Assembly: GCA_014378085.1 (NCBI GenBank)
Contig: JACMOJ010000435.1
Location: 1 to 7,195, forward strand
From: Burkholderiales bacterium
GTDB taxonomy: Bacteria; Pseudomonadota; Gammaproteobacteria; Burkholderiales; Usitatibacteraceae
Reading direction: 5' to 3'
DNA: 7,195 nucleotides
Made by a program: the position numbers and the translations under genes. Shown here piece after piece: positions 1-6,684 of the stretch. The notes under the pieces are model-generated. The model was not told the DNA's origin, did not search any database, and was given only the letters and a program-made list of their open reading frames with translations. Every line of letters starts with the position of its first letter. Position 1 is the first letter of the stretch.

Positions 1-390
1 ACCCACGCTGGCCAGCTAGGTACGCACGCGAACCTGCTCAAAGAGTTGGCTGAGGGTATCGGCACCCTTAAATCAGCCCTGACAGAACTGAATCGCTGGG
101 ATTCGACACTCGTCATGACCTACGCCGAATTCGGTCGTCGCCCGAAGGAAAATCAGAGCGGCGGTACTGACCACGGTACGGCAAACGCACATTTCGTTAC
201 CGGCGGTAAAGTTGTAGGCGGCCTGTACGGTCAAGCCCCCGAATTGAACCGCCTCGATGGCAGCGGAAATCTTCCCTTTACGGTTGATTTCCGAAGCATG
301 TACGCCACTGTGATCGATAAATGGTGGGGGCTCGATTCGAGCAGCGTTTTGCAGGGTAAATTCGCGCCGCTCGATTTTGTGAGAGCCTAA
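1..390 (+). CDS. DUF1501 family exported protein, C-terminal part (5' end outside window)
   Basis: The frame is open from the first base of the window and ends at a TAA, giving 129 residues of a longer protein. A TTG at 46 could be read as a start, but the sequence before it (THAGQLGTHANLL) is typical of the family, so this is an internal part of the gene. Recognisable DUF1501 motifs are MTYAEFGRR, the GGTDHG signature and a conserved tail of the type GGLYGQ...DFR..Y.T....WWG. The family belongs to the alkaline-phosphatase/sulfatase-like superfamily. Members are usually exported by the Tat pathway and often lie next to a DUF1800 gene, which would then be upstream and outside this window. Function is unassigned. 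The gene converges on the minus-strand cluster and does not look like part of it. Family assignment is by motif recognition only. Confidence 0.88.
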   Translation, partial: THAGQLGTHANLLKELAEGIGTLKSALTELNRWDSTLVMTYAEFGRRPKENQSGGTDHGTANAHFVTGGKVVGGLYGQAPELNRLDGSGNLPFTVDFRSMYATVIDKWWGLDSSSVLQGKFAPLDFVRA

Positions 391-430
391 ATCGACTTGT
401 GACAGACCCGCCCCAATATGATGTTAAATC

Positions 431-490
431 CAGCACCAGCGGGCCTCCCAGGCCGTTCTGCCGCCAGGAGCCGCACCGATGCTGGTGTTG
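431..490. terminator. Imperfect hairpin between convergent genes, possible bidirectional terminator
   Basis: CAGCACCAGC at 431-440 can pair with GCTGGTGTTG at 481-490, ten pairs including one G-T. The 40-nt loop holds a second small stem, GGCCT/AGGCC at 442-446 and 450-454. The structure lies between the stop of the DUF1501 gene and the stop of the minus-strand cluster, where a shared terminator is expected. Neither side has a clear T tract and the loop is large, so classical intrinsic termination is not well supported. The rest of the 391-499 gap shows nothing recognisable. Confidence 0.3.
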
Positions 491-499
491 CAGGTTTCG

Positions 500-2968
500 T
501 TACAGTGCCCCGTAATTGAACGTGCTGAGCTTCAACGGTTTGGCATCTGCCGGGATCGCTAGCTGTATCACCTGTGCTTGCGTGATATCCGCTGTATGCG
601 GCACGCCATCACCGTTGTGCGTGCACACCGCGACGAAGTGCGTGCGGATGCCACGGACGTTGTACTTGACTTGCGAAGTCGTGATGCGCGGGATAGTGCT
701 GCCGTCGCCTTGTAATTCGTAGTCAGTTTGTACCGTTGCGCCGGGTGACACTTTGGTGGCAGCGGCACTACAGGGTGAGGTGTTTGCAGCCAGGTTCATC
801 ACTACATTGGCACCCGCCGGGATCAGGGTGCCGAGGCGGTTGAAGTTCTTGTTTGCGGGAACAGCGAACCCGGCGACGGCGGTATTGGTCACTGTGCCGA
901 ATTTCATCGCAAAGTTCACACCGAAGGGTTGAAAGCAGCCATTGGCGAGTTGATTGGTCAACCCGTCGATGCAGCTCGGTGGCTGGATTTGGCTGCGTAA
1001 CGCGGCACCAGCAGGTGTTGCGGCATTGATCTGGTCGCGGGTGTAGAAACCGTTGCCAATGTGGATATAGTCGCTGGCGTTGAGGTAGGAGAGGAAGGTT
1101 GGTTCAGAGATGTCGAGGGTCTCCACGACGACGGCATCGGCTTCGCTGCCGAGGACACCGCGATAGACGACTTGTAGTTTCACATCGGTGGCGTTGATGG
1201 GCAGTTCCTGATCGAACTCGAAGGTGAAGGTCTGGGCGGTGGTGGTGATGGGGATGGCAGCACCGAGCAAGTTGCCCCCGGCATCCTTGACACGGCTGCT
1301 GACGACGATCTCCTCCACCGTCGAGCGGTTGGCTACGTAGTCTGCGGTGTTGGCCAGTTCATTGGCAAGGTCGTCGGTGTGTTTGGTGTTGCGGTAGAAC
1401 TTCAGGACAGCGACCAAGGTGCCACCGGGCGCGGTCATTGACTGCGGCACAGCGACGCCACCGCCGGAAGGCGTGATGTCGGGCGTGGCGTTGCGAAGTT
1501 TGAGCTTGATGGATTTGAAGCCTTTGAAACCAGTGGTTGTGTCGGTGGCAGTTTTGCCTGCGCCGCTGAAGTCGAAGTGGTCGACGAGTGAGTAAATGCC
1601 TTCGGCGGGCGGGGTAATTTCGAGTTGGCCGCGGAAGAAGTAGTCGATGAGACCGGCGGAGTAGGCGACGGCGCGGGGGATGAGAAGATCCCCCTGGTCA
1701 ACCAGTACGCAACGACCGATAGTCCACTTGGAGGGCAGTAGACCTCGATTTGCCATGCGAATCGGCCTAGAGGGGACACCGGAAACCGAGTCCGGCACGC
1801 TGGCCCATGCGTACGTAGGCAAGCCCATTTGCAAACCTGGACAGGGTGCCCCGCCGACAGGCGTATTTATGGCTGAAATCGTGTACGCACTTTCCATGTT
1901 GACGGGACGTGGTAATCCGTTGGAGGGATCGCCCAGACTCTGGTTTGGCGTAAAAAAACCTCGACTCGAGTAATCTGCCAAGCCCTTACCGATATTGACG
2001 CTATCCGCGCCTGCGGCGGTCGACCAATAATCAGAGTACCGATTGAAGCGCGGGATCGGATACGCAACGTTTAGCGGAAGCGGTGGAAGGGACTCAATGG
2101 TCAGCGTGGTGCCTTGGAATTTGAATGTTCTATCTCCTACCGCGCGCGCCTCCATGTATGTCTCGACTGAAACCGGATCACTCGGGGGATGGGGTTCGTT
2201 TCGGGTATGTTGCGGCTGCGCCATGTCCTGACTCAAATGCAGCACGTCACCGAGCGCGCGAAAGGTGGTTGCCCAGTAGGCGTTGCGGACTTGCGTGGGC
2301 GTATCGCCGCCAATACGCGCCGCGGGCGTTCCGTCTCTATTCAACAGCGTCAGTGCGCGCCACATTGCCTCGCGAGCAGAAAACACCGTGAAGTGGTTAC
2401 GGTAATTAGGCGCAGCCTGTACATTTGCAGAAAAAGCATTCTCGGTGCCGATAGCCCAGTCTACCGCTGTAAAGTTGAAATCCTCGCAATAAAAGTACGC
2501 CAAATTGAAACCAAAGGGCGCAACTAACGCATTGCGCGTAAACGGGTTAAGAAAGTGATTGCATAGGCGATTGATATTTCCGGCTGGATCCTTATCGTCC
2601 AGTGGTTGACCATATTTGTAGGCGCCTGCTGCAGTCGTTATGTCATCTTCACGAATTGCACCGCGCATGAGCCAGCCGCGGATGCGAAGCCTGTCTGGTC
2701 GCAGATCCAACATTAACTTGGCTTCAAAATTGTTAGCGCTTCGGCGATTGGTCGCGGAGCTCGTGAAGTCGTAGTAGTTTTCGCCGAATGGGTTTGCAAT
2801 ATCAAACAGTCCAAGTCGTTGGATCAAGCCAGACGATGTTCCAAGCGCTGACGACGCGTAAGCTTGATTCGTCAGTACGCCATGCGTGGCAAGTTCGAAG
2901 GCATTTGCCGACGGAAACATTGAATTGAGGCCAAAAATACACATCGAAAGTAACATTTTTTTATTCAT
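500..2968 (-). CDS. Exported zinc-dependent phospholipase C / P1-nuclease-like protein, 822 aa
   Basis: A Sec signal peptide (residues 1-23, ending ANA before F24) precedes a helical zinc-hydrolase domain (about 24-450). Probable metal ligands, placed by analogy with S1/P1 nuclease and zinc phospholipase C, are the mature N-terminus F24 with H29, D108 or D109 in GAIREDD, H138 in NHFLNP, and H244, D248 and H254 in HLSQDMAQPQH. H29 lies six residues from the mature N-terminus, and H244-D248-H254 has the P1 spacing H116-D120-H126. E269 in VETYMEAR is conserved with the paralogue at 3607-5856, but the GH before it is missing. The helix RAVAYSAGLIDYFFRG (432-447) closes the domain. Residues 450-640 look beta-rich. 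The C-terminal part contains C666, C678, C733 and C782 and is not recognised. The start codon overlaps the stop of the upstream gene by 4 bp (ATGA), with only a weak Shine-Dalgarno. Substrate is unknown; phosphoesterase activity is inferred. Confidence 0.85.
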   Translation of the reverse strand: MNKKMLLSMCIFGLNSMFPSANAFELATHGVLTNQAYASSALGTSSGLIQRLGLFDIANPFGENYYDFTSSATNRRSANNFEAKLMLDLRPDRLRIRGWLMRGAIREDDITTAAGAYKYGQPLDDKDPAGNINRLCNHFLNPFTRNALVAPFGFNLAYFYCEDFNFTAVDWAIGTENAFSANVQAAPNYRNHFTVFSAREAMWRALTLLNRDGTPAARIGGDTPTQVRNAYWATTFRALGDVLHLSQDMAQPQHTRNEPHPPSDPVSVETYMEARAVGDRTFKFQGTTLTIESLPPLPLNVAYPIPRFNRYSDYWSTAAGADSVNIGKGLADYSSRGFFTPNQSLGDPSNGLPRPVNMESAYTISAINTPVGGAPCPGLQMGLPTYAWASVPDSVSGVPSRPIRMANRGLLPSKWTIGRCVLVDQGDLLIPRAVAYSAGLIDYFFRGQLEITPPAEGIYSLVDHFDFSGAGKTATDTTTGFKGFKSIKLKLRNATPDITPSGGGVAVPQSMTAPGGTLVAVLKFYRNTKHTDDLANELANTADYVANRSTVEEIVVSSRVKDAGGNLLGAAIPITTTAQTFTFEFDQELPINATDVKLQVVYRGVLGSEADAVVVETLDISEPTFLSYLNASDYIHIGNGFYTRDQINAATPAGAALRSQIQPPSCIDGLTNQLANGCFQPFGVNFAMKFGTVTNTAVAGFAVPANKNFNRLGTLIPAGANVVMNLAANTSPCSAAATKVSPGATVQTDYELQGDGSTIPRITTSQVKYNVRGIRTHFVAVCTHNGDGVPHTADITQAQVIQLAIPADAKPLKLSTFNYGAL

Positions 2969-3594
2969 GGTCTGCCTGTCTTCATAAGAGTAGCCGTATA
3001 TGCGTCATCGCCGATCTCCGCCGCCAAGCGCCGCCCCTGCAGTCTTGTCAAAAGCAGTTTTTCGGTCGGGGTGCGTGCGAGAAGTGTTGCTTCGTCTAAC
3101 TGTGCTTGATAAAGCGGTACGAGCTTGTCTCTCCTCTCTGCCTCAGTCGTGCAGAGCTCGTATCGAGGAGGCATGAGACTCTTCAACCGCTGCTCCACCG
3201 TGCCCGTGATCCGCCGCATCCTGATGACCGCACCTGTAAAGTCATCATTAGTAAAATTTTCGTACCCCGCAAAATAGAATTCTTTATAGCGCTCCCGATT
3301 AATGAGGACGGACGGGTTCCAAGACAAGACCGGCAGATTGTATGAACCATCATGCCCGGTCTGGGTAATCGCAAAGTGGTAGCAGACGGTTCTGCTTTCG
3401 ATTGCGATGGGATTGCCGTGCCACATCGCCATCACGAATACACCCGCCAATGGTTTGCCGGTTTCTGCATCAATCACCTGACCGGCACCCGCCCAAAGGT
3501 TTATCCCCTGAATACCCGAAAACGCGATAGCCAACACAATCAGTGCCTTGATAATCCGCCTCGGGTTTTGCCACAATCGTTTGAATTTGCTCAC
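2965..3594 (-). CDS. Membrane-anchored carboxypeptidase-regulatory-like domain protein, 209 aa
   Basis: A basic N-terminus (KFKRLWQNPRR) is followed by a hydrophobic segment at about residues 14-30, acting as signal anchor or signal peptide. There is no lipobox. Residues 37-90 read as a CarboxypepD_reg-like beta-sandwich: GQVIDAETGKPLAGVFV, then C71 and the GHDGSYNLPV turn. The region after about 150 is predicted helical and charged. It is a paralogue of the lipoprotein at 5882-6541: the domain, the C71 and C148 positions and the helical tail correspond. The two cysteines could form a disulfide in the periplasm. The start is GTG, chosen because AAGGGG lies 6 nt upstream. The stop overlaps the next gene's ATG as ATGA, so translation of the two is probably coupled. 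Its role is unknown; partner, anchor or accessory factor for the downstream exported enzyme is an inference from its position. Confidence 0.8.
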   Translation of the reverse strand: MSKFKRLWQNPRRIIKALIVLAIAFSGIQGINLWAGAGQVIDAETGKPLAGVFVMAMWHGNPIAIESRTVCYHFAITQTGHDGSYNLPVLSWNPSVLINRERYKEFYFAGYENFTNDDFTGAVIRMRRITGTVEQRLKSLMPPRYELCTTEAERRDKLVPLYQAQLDEATLLARTPTEKLLLTRLQGRRLAAEIGDDAYTATLMKTGRP

Positions 3595-3600
3595 GACTCG

Positions 3601-3606
3601 CCCCTT
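3601..3606 (-). promoter_or_regulatory. Shine-Dalgarno of the 209-aa gene, touching the upstream stop codon
   Basis: On the minus strand AAGGGG lies 6 nt before the GTG start at 3594 and directly follows the TGA (3609-3607) of the upstream 749-aa gene. It supports the GTG start and implies that terminating ribosomes cover this site. Confidence 0.65.
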
Positions 3607-5856
3607 TCAAAACCCGTCAATACGCCAAATGCCGTCTGCACCTAGTCCCAGAATGACCGGTGTCGCAACATCACCTTGCGCGGTTGTTTTAACGATGATC
3701 AATTCGGCGAAGTTGGCATTGATACTTGCCCCCGACATCACACCGAAGCTGTTCACGATGGCAGGCAGGTTAGTCCCAACTTCCGTGAACGCGATGCGAT
3801 ATTTCTCCCGCACGCTGCGGGTAAACGCATTCAAGGCACCGTCAATATTGCCCGCCTTGAGGCGGTCTGTGACGCCGTTGTAGATGGAGACAATCGAGTT
3901 GTAAAGCGCCTGTGGCATTACCACCGTCACCCGCTTCACCACCGCATAAATCACTCCGCCCAACGCATCCCTCACCGTCACCCTAACGTCATAAATCCCC
4001 GGCGCCGCATACGTGCAAGTGAGCGTGCCAAGTTGGGTAATATCAAGCCCCGCCCCCGGATCCTCACACTGCACAGTTGCGATCGCAAACGGCGTATTGC
4101 TCGGGTTCTCAATTGTGACATCGGCATTGAACGGTGAACCCGGTGCCGCCAACCCGCTCGACGTCACGCTGACCGTGAATGTCGAGGCGACCGCACTGCG
4201 CGTTACCGTGATCACCTGGTTCGCCGTCTGCCCATCCGGTGCTGTGACCGTCGCCGTAACGGTGTTGGTACCAGCCTGAAGATTCAAGTCATTCAGAAAG
4301 AACTGCCCGCCACTGGTCAGCGTGGTTAGCTGCCCGTTGACGTTGACCGCCGAATTCGGTGGCGCACTCACCGTACCACTGATATAGATCGCGTCCTCAT
4401 TGACGGTACTGCCATTCAAGCCCGCCGCAACCTGAATCGTGACCGCGCTTCCGACCGTCACCGTTAATGGTGCTGACGTTACCCCCAGCCCCCGACTATC
4501 CGTCACCCTCGCCGTCACCGTATAGCTGCCTGCAACCACATTGCCCCATCTGAAGTTGTAAGGCGATGCCGTCAGGGTTGCGATCAGACTGCTGCTGTTG
4601 AAGAACTCCACCTCTACGATTCCCGTGCGTACCTTGAGTGCGCCTGGAAGTTTTCTGCCGGTCATATCGGTGAATGCATCTCCTGTAATGGATTCACTGC
4701 CAAGCCCGACACCGGTTGGCGACGGAGCCAGAAATAATGAGTCGTTGATATTGGTGCCAAAAGAGTAAAAGCCGCGGTTGCTGTAATTGGCAAGCCCTCT
4801 GCCGGTTGCGCTTGCCGCACCGGTATCGGTCGCAAAAAAATCGCGATAATTTGCAAATGATGGGATGGCATAACCAGCATAATTGAGTTGCGGTCGGGTC
4901 GTGAGTCTCGTTGCCCCTGACCCCGGTACCGGCGGCACCGAAATACTTGAGGTTTCATCGAGTGAAAACGCCCCGGATTGAAGTGTTCTTGCCTTCAGAT
5001 AGTTTTCGAAAAAACTAGCGTGTCCACCCGCGCATATCCCGTCCGGATTGTTGGGGTCCAAGCAGGCAAACCCAGAATGGCTGTCGAGACGGGTATGTTG
5101 GGGCTGCGCCATATCCTGCAACAAGTGCATCGCATCGCCAAGCGTGCGGAAGGTGGCGGCCCAGTATGCTTTGCGCTCGGCTTCGTCTGCCGCGAAGCTC
5201 ACCAAACCGCCAATCGGCGTGATCTGCTCTAACGTTCCATTGGCCAGAATTTGTTTCAAAGTCAACGCGCGCCACATCGCTTCTCTTGCGTCTGAGATTT
5301 TGTAATTATTTTCTCGGCTTCCAAATGCGCCATCGGGAATATTGGCGTTGGGCACCAATGCCCAGTCTGGGGCGGTAGGACCGCGTCGGCCAGATTGGGA
5401 CGTAATTAGCCCCGCGTTGCCAACTGGATTGAAAAAATGACCGAACACCCGATTGAAGACCGGCGCAGGATCATTGTCAGTTTGGTTGATCAGTGGCGTT
5501 TCTGCGATGTTGTCGTCTTCCCGCACGGCACCGCGCATTAACCAGCCGACCATCGTAAAGTCGGTGGGCAAAGTCGAAATTGAATCGCGAACTTCTTTCA
5601 TCCATCGCTTTTCCCAACTGGTGGCAACCCGTGATCTTAACGGGGAACCGAAGCCTATGTAACGCGAACCGAATACTCCCTCAGAGTCGCGCAATCCTAG
5701 TCGCGCTATTAGTTCGCTGGTGTTTGGCGCGCTGCCGAACTTCGACTGTTCCACTGCTTTTGCTGTCATCGCCACATGCGTCGTAATATCAAAAGCCAAT
5801 GCAATATTGGCAGAAAGACCAAGTACCACGGTGGAAAATGCAATCATTATTTTCAT
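3607..5856 (-). CDS. Exported zinc phospholipase C / P1-nuclease-like protein with three Ig-like modules, 749 aa
   Basis: The frame is open from 5916, but the ATG at 5856 begins a clean signal peptide (MKIMIAFSTVV...ANIALA) and is preferred; ATGs at 5895 and 5847 are alternatives, and none has a clear Shine-Dalgarno. Residue numbers here count from 5916. Mature F42 and H47 repeat the P1 W1...H6 pattern. Other likely ligands are D134 or D135 (VREDD), H160 (GHFFNP), H264, D268 and H274 (HLLQDMAQPQH), and H299 with E304 (GHASFFENY). After about residue 428 the domain stops early, without the AVAYSAGLIDYFFRG helix of its paralogue. It runs directly into an Ig-like module (433-488, VEFF...TARVTDSRG...TVTV), a second (490-572) resembling glucodextranase/cadherin-like modules, and a third PKD-like one (575-665, C617 and C634). 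A small C-terminal domain (about 668-769) ends in DGIWRI. Probably a secreted phosphoesterase-like protein, possibly inactive; substrate unknown. Confidence 0.85.
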   Translation of the reverse strand: MKIMIAFSTVVLGLSANIALAFDITTHVAMTAKAVEQSKFGSAPNTSELIARLGLRDSEGVFGSRYIGFGSPLRSRVATSWEKRWMKEVRDSISTLPTDFTMVGWLMRGAVREDDNIAETPLINQTDNDPAPVFNRVFGHFFNPVGNAGLITSQSGRRGPTAPDWALVPNANIPDGAFGSRENNYKISDAREAMWRALTLKQILANGTLEQITPIGGLVSFAADEAERKAYWAATFRTLGDAMHLLQDMAQPQHTRLDSHSGFACLDPNNPDGICAGGHASFFENYLKARTLQSGAFSLDETSSISVPPVPGSGATRLTTRPQLNYAGYAIPSFANYRDFFATDTGAASATGRGLANYSNRGFYSFGTNINDSLFLAPSPTGVGLGSESITGDAFTDMTGRKLPGALKVRTGIVEVEFFNSSSLIATLTASPYNFRWGNVVAGSYTVTARVTDSRGLGVTSAPLTVTVGSAVTIQVAAGLNGSTVNEDAIYISGTVSAPPNSAVNVNGQLTTLTSGGQFFLNDLNLQAGTNTVTATVTAPDGQTANQVITVTRSAVASTFTVSVTSSGLAAPGSPFNADVTIENPSNTPFAIATVQCEDPGAGLDITQLGTLTCTYAAPGIYDVRVTVRDALGGVIYAVVKRVTVVMPQALYNSIVSIYNGVTDRLKAGNIDGALNAFTRSVREKYRIAFTEVGTNLPAIVNSFGVMSGASINANFAELIIVKTTAQGDVATPVILGLGADGIWRIDGF
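3923..4118. repeat. Direct repeat copy 1 (Ig module coding DNA)
   Basis: This 196-bp segment matches 7000-7195 at a constant offset of 3077 bp. By eye there are 13 mismatches, eight of them clustered in 3938-3946. Bases 4005-4118 are identical to 7082-7195. It encodes most of the third, two-cysteine Ig-like module of the 749-aa protein. Confidence 0.95.
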
Positions 5857-5881
5857 ATTGGCTGCGTCGTTAAAATTTTGA

Positions 5882-6541
5882 TTATTTTGCTTCATCTGGA
5901 TATGCGATTTTGGCATCCGGGGGACGTCCGTCGAGCGTTTCTAGCTCTCTAATCATTCCGTCAATGTTGTTCAAAGACGGCTGACCGCGATTGTATTTCA
6001 AGTATTGCGCGCGCTTTACCTTGTAATACTCCACAGACGCCGCTGCATCCTCTTTGTTTTTTGCGTGGACGCAATACACATCTCCCCCGCCGAAATACCT
6101 AGGATTCAGCGGGTCTTGTTTCAGCATATATACATTGCGATCCGCATAAGCCTCAGCCTTTTGCAAGCGATGGATGCGATCCGGTTTTATATCCGTTGTC
6201 CAATAGCTATGGTCAACCGTAATGGCTTCTACATTCCATGGACTATAACCATCCCGTTTCTCAACCGGAAAGCGAAACTTGCCGTCCGGGCCGGTGTACA
6301 TCCCCTTTGTCTTGACGCAATGACTTGCGACCCCTGCAGAACTGGCCACCACACCCTTGTAGATCGCAATCGCGTAAGCGCCCTCAATGGGTTGGTTGGT
6401 TTCCTTATCCAGCACCCTACCGGTAAGTTCAAAGTCGATCAGTTCGGGTTTCTCTGACCGAGCGCAGGACACGAGAGCAGCAGAGATCAATACAGCGGTC
6501 GCAAGAAACAACCACTGTCTCATTCCGAGCGGACGATTCAT
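5882..6541 (-). CDS. Lipoprotein with carboxypeptidase-regulatory-like domain, 219 aa
   Basis: The start at 6541 is chosen over the longer frame from 6583 because AAGGA lies 9 nt upstream and the resulting N-terminus is a proper lipoprotein signal: MNRPLGMRQW, a hydrophobic core, then lipobox LVSC with C26 as the acylated residue. The following residue is A, not D, which suggests outer-membrane sorting. Residues 49-95 form a CarboxypepD_reg-like domain (TGRVLDKETNQPIEGAYAI, then C75 and TGPDGKFRFPV). A second cysteine, C157 (VYCVHAKN), is followed by a charged helical tail. C75 and C157 correspond to C71 and C148 of the paralogue at 2965-3594. The gene ends just before, or overlapping, the 749-aa putative hydrolase, repeating the partner-then-enzyme order. 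Function is unknown; binding or anchoring of the exported neighbour is an inference. Confidence 0.85.
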   Translation of the reverse strand: MNRPLGMRQWLFLATAVLISAALVSCARSEKPELIDFELTGRVLDKETNQPIEGAYAIAIYKGVVASSAGVASHCVKTKGMYTGPDGKFRFPVEKRDGYSPWNVEAITVDHSYWTTDIKPDRIHRLQKAEAYADRNVYMLKQDPLNPRYFGGGDVYCVHAKNKEDAAASVEYYKVKRAQYLKYNRGQPSLNNIDGMIRELETLDGRPPDAKIAYPDEAK

Positions 6542-6684
6542 GGTTTGAGATCCTTGCTTTGCCAACTGATTTTGAGCAAACACGAGCAGTGGCGCTGAGT
6601 CTGTGGTGTTTTTGCCTCAAAGTGCTCGCAGATATTGGCCGTTGTCATTTTGTACTTTTGCCGATACTGGTCGTTTGCGTTCAT
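6538..6684 (-). CDS. Possible small ORF, 48 codons, filling the gap between two cluster genes
   Basis: An ATG overlapping the stop of the upstream gene (TGATG at 6686-6682) opens a frame of 48 codons. Its TGA overlaps the ATG of the lipoprotein gene as ATGA (6541-6538). The product would begin MNANDQYRQKYKM, is basic and polar, and contains C19, C33 and C35. It has no signal peptide or membrane segment and matches no family I recognise. There is no clear Shine-Dalgarno, only GAG about 9 nt upstream, so reinitiation after the preceding gene would be needed. The double overlap suits operon coupling, but a chance open frame in a 142-nt gap is quite possible, and the last part also carries the lipoprotein's ribosome binding site. 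No convincing promoter was seen in this gap. Confidence 0.25.
   Translation of the reverse strand: MNANDQYRQKYKMTTANICEHFEAKTPQTQRHCSCLLKISWQSKDLKP
6551..6555 (-). promoter_or_regulatory. Shine-Dalgarno deciding the lipoprotein start
   Basis: AAGGA on the minus strand lies 9 nt before the ATG at 6541. It favours this start over the upstream in-frame ATG at 6583, which would put 14 extra polar residues before the signal peptide. Confidence 0.6.

Noticed and set aside
46..390. TTG at 46 as the start of a complete 114-aa protein
   Set aside because: The same frame is open to base 1 and encodes family-typical DUF1501 sequence before this codon, so the gene is truncated by the window edge.
3923..4118. 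Repeat as part of an insertion sequence or CRISPR array
   Set aside because: There are only two copies, 3 kb apart, fully inside coding frames, with no inverted ends, transposase or spacer pattern.
3676..4137. 153-codon plus-strand ORF antisense to the end of the 749-aa gene
   Set aside because: The product is arginine- and histidine-rich without domain features, typical of a shadow frame; the minus strand encodes recognisable repeated modules.
6005..6457. 150-codon plus-strand ORF antisense to the lipoprotein gene
   Set aside because: Its product resembles no family, and the opposite frame has a lipobox, a recognisable domain and a paralogue in the window.
500..6541. Type VI secretion phospholipase effectors (Tle) with lipoprotein immunity proteins (Tli)
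   Set aside because: Both large proteins have Sec signal peptides and zinc-hydrolase ligands, not the Ser-based GxSxG hydrolase motif of most Tle, and no VgrG, PAAR or adaptor gene is visible. The partner-enzyme logic is similar but the assignment is not supported.
6541..6684. Promoter in the gap before the lipoprotein gene
   Set aside because: No -35/-10 pair with acceptable spacing was found on the minus strand; only weak single elements.
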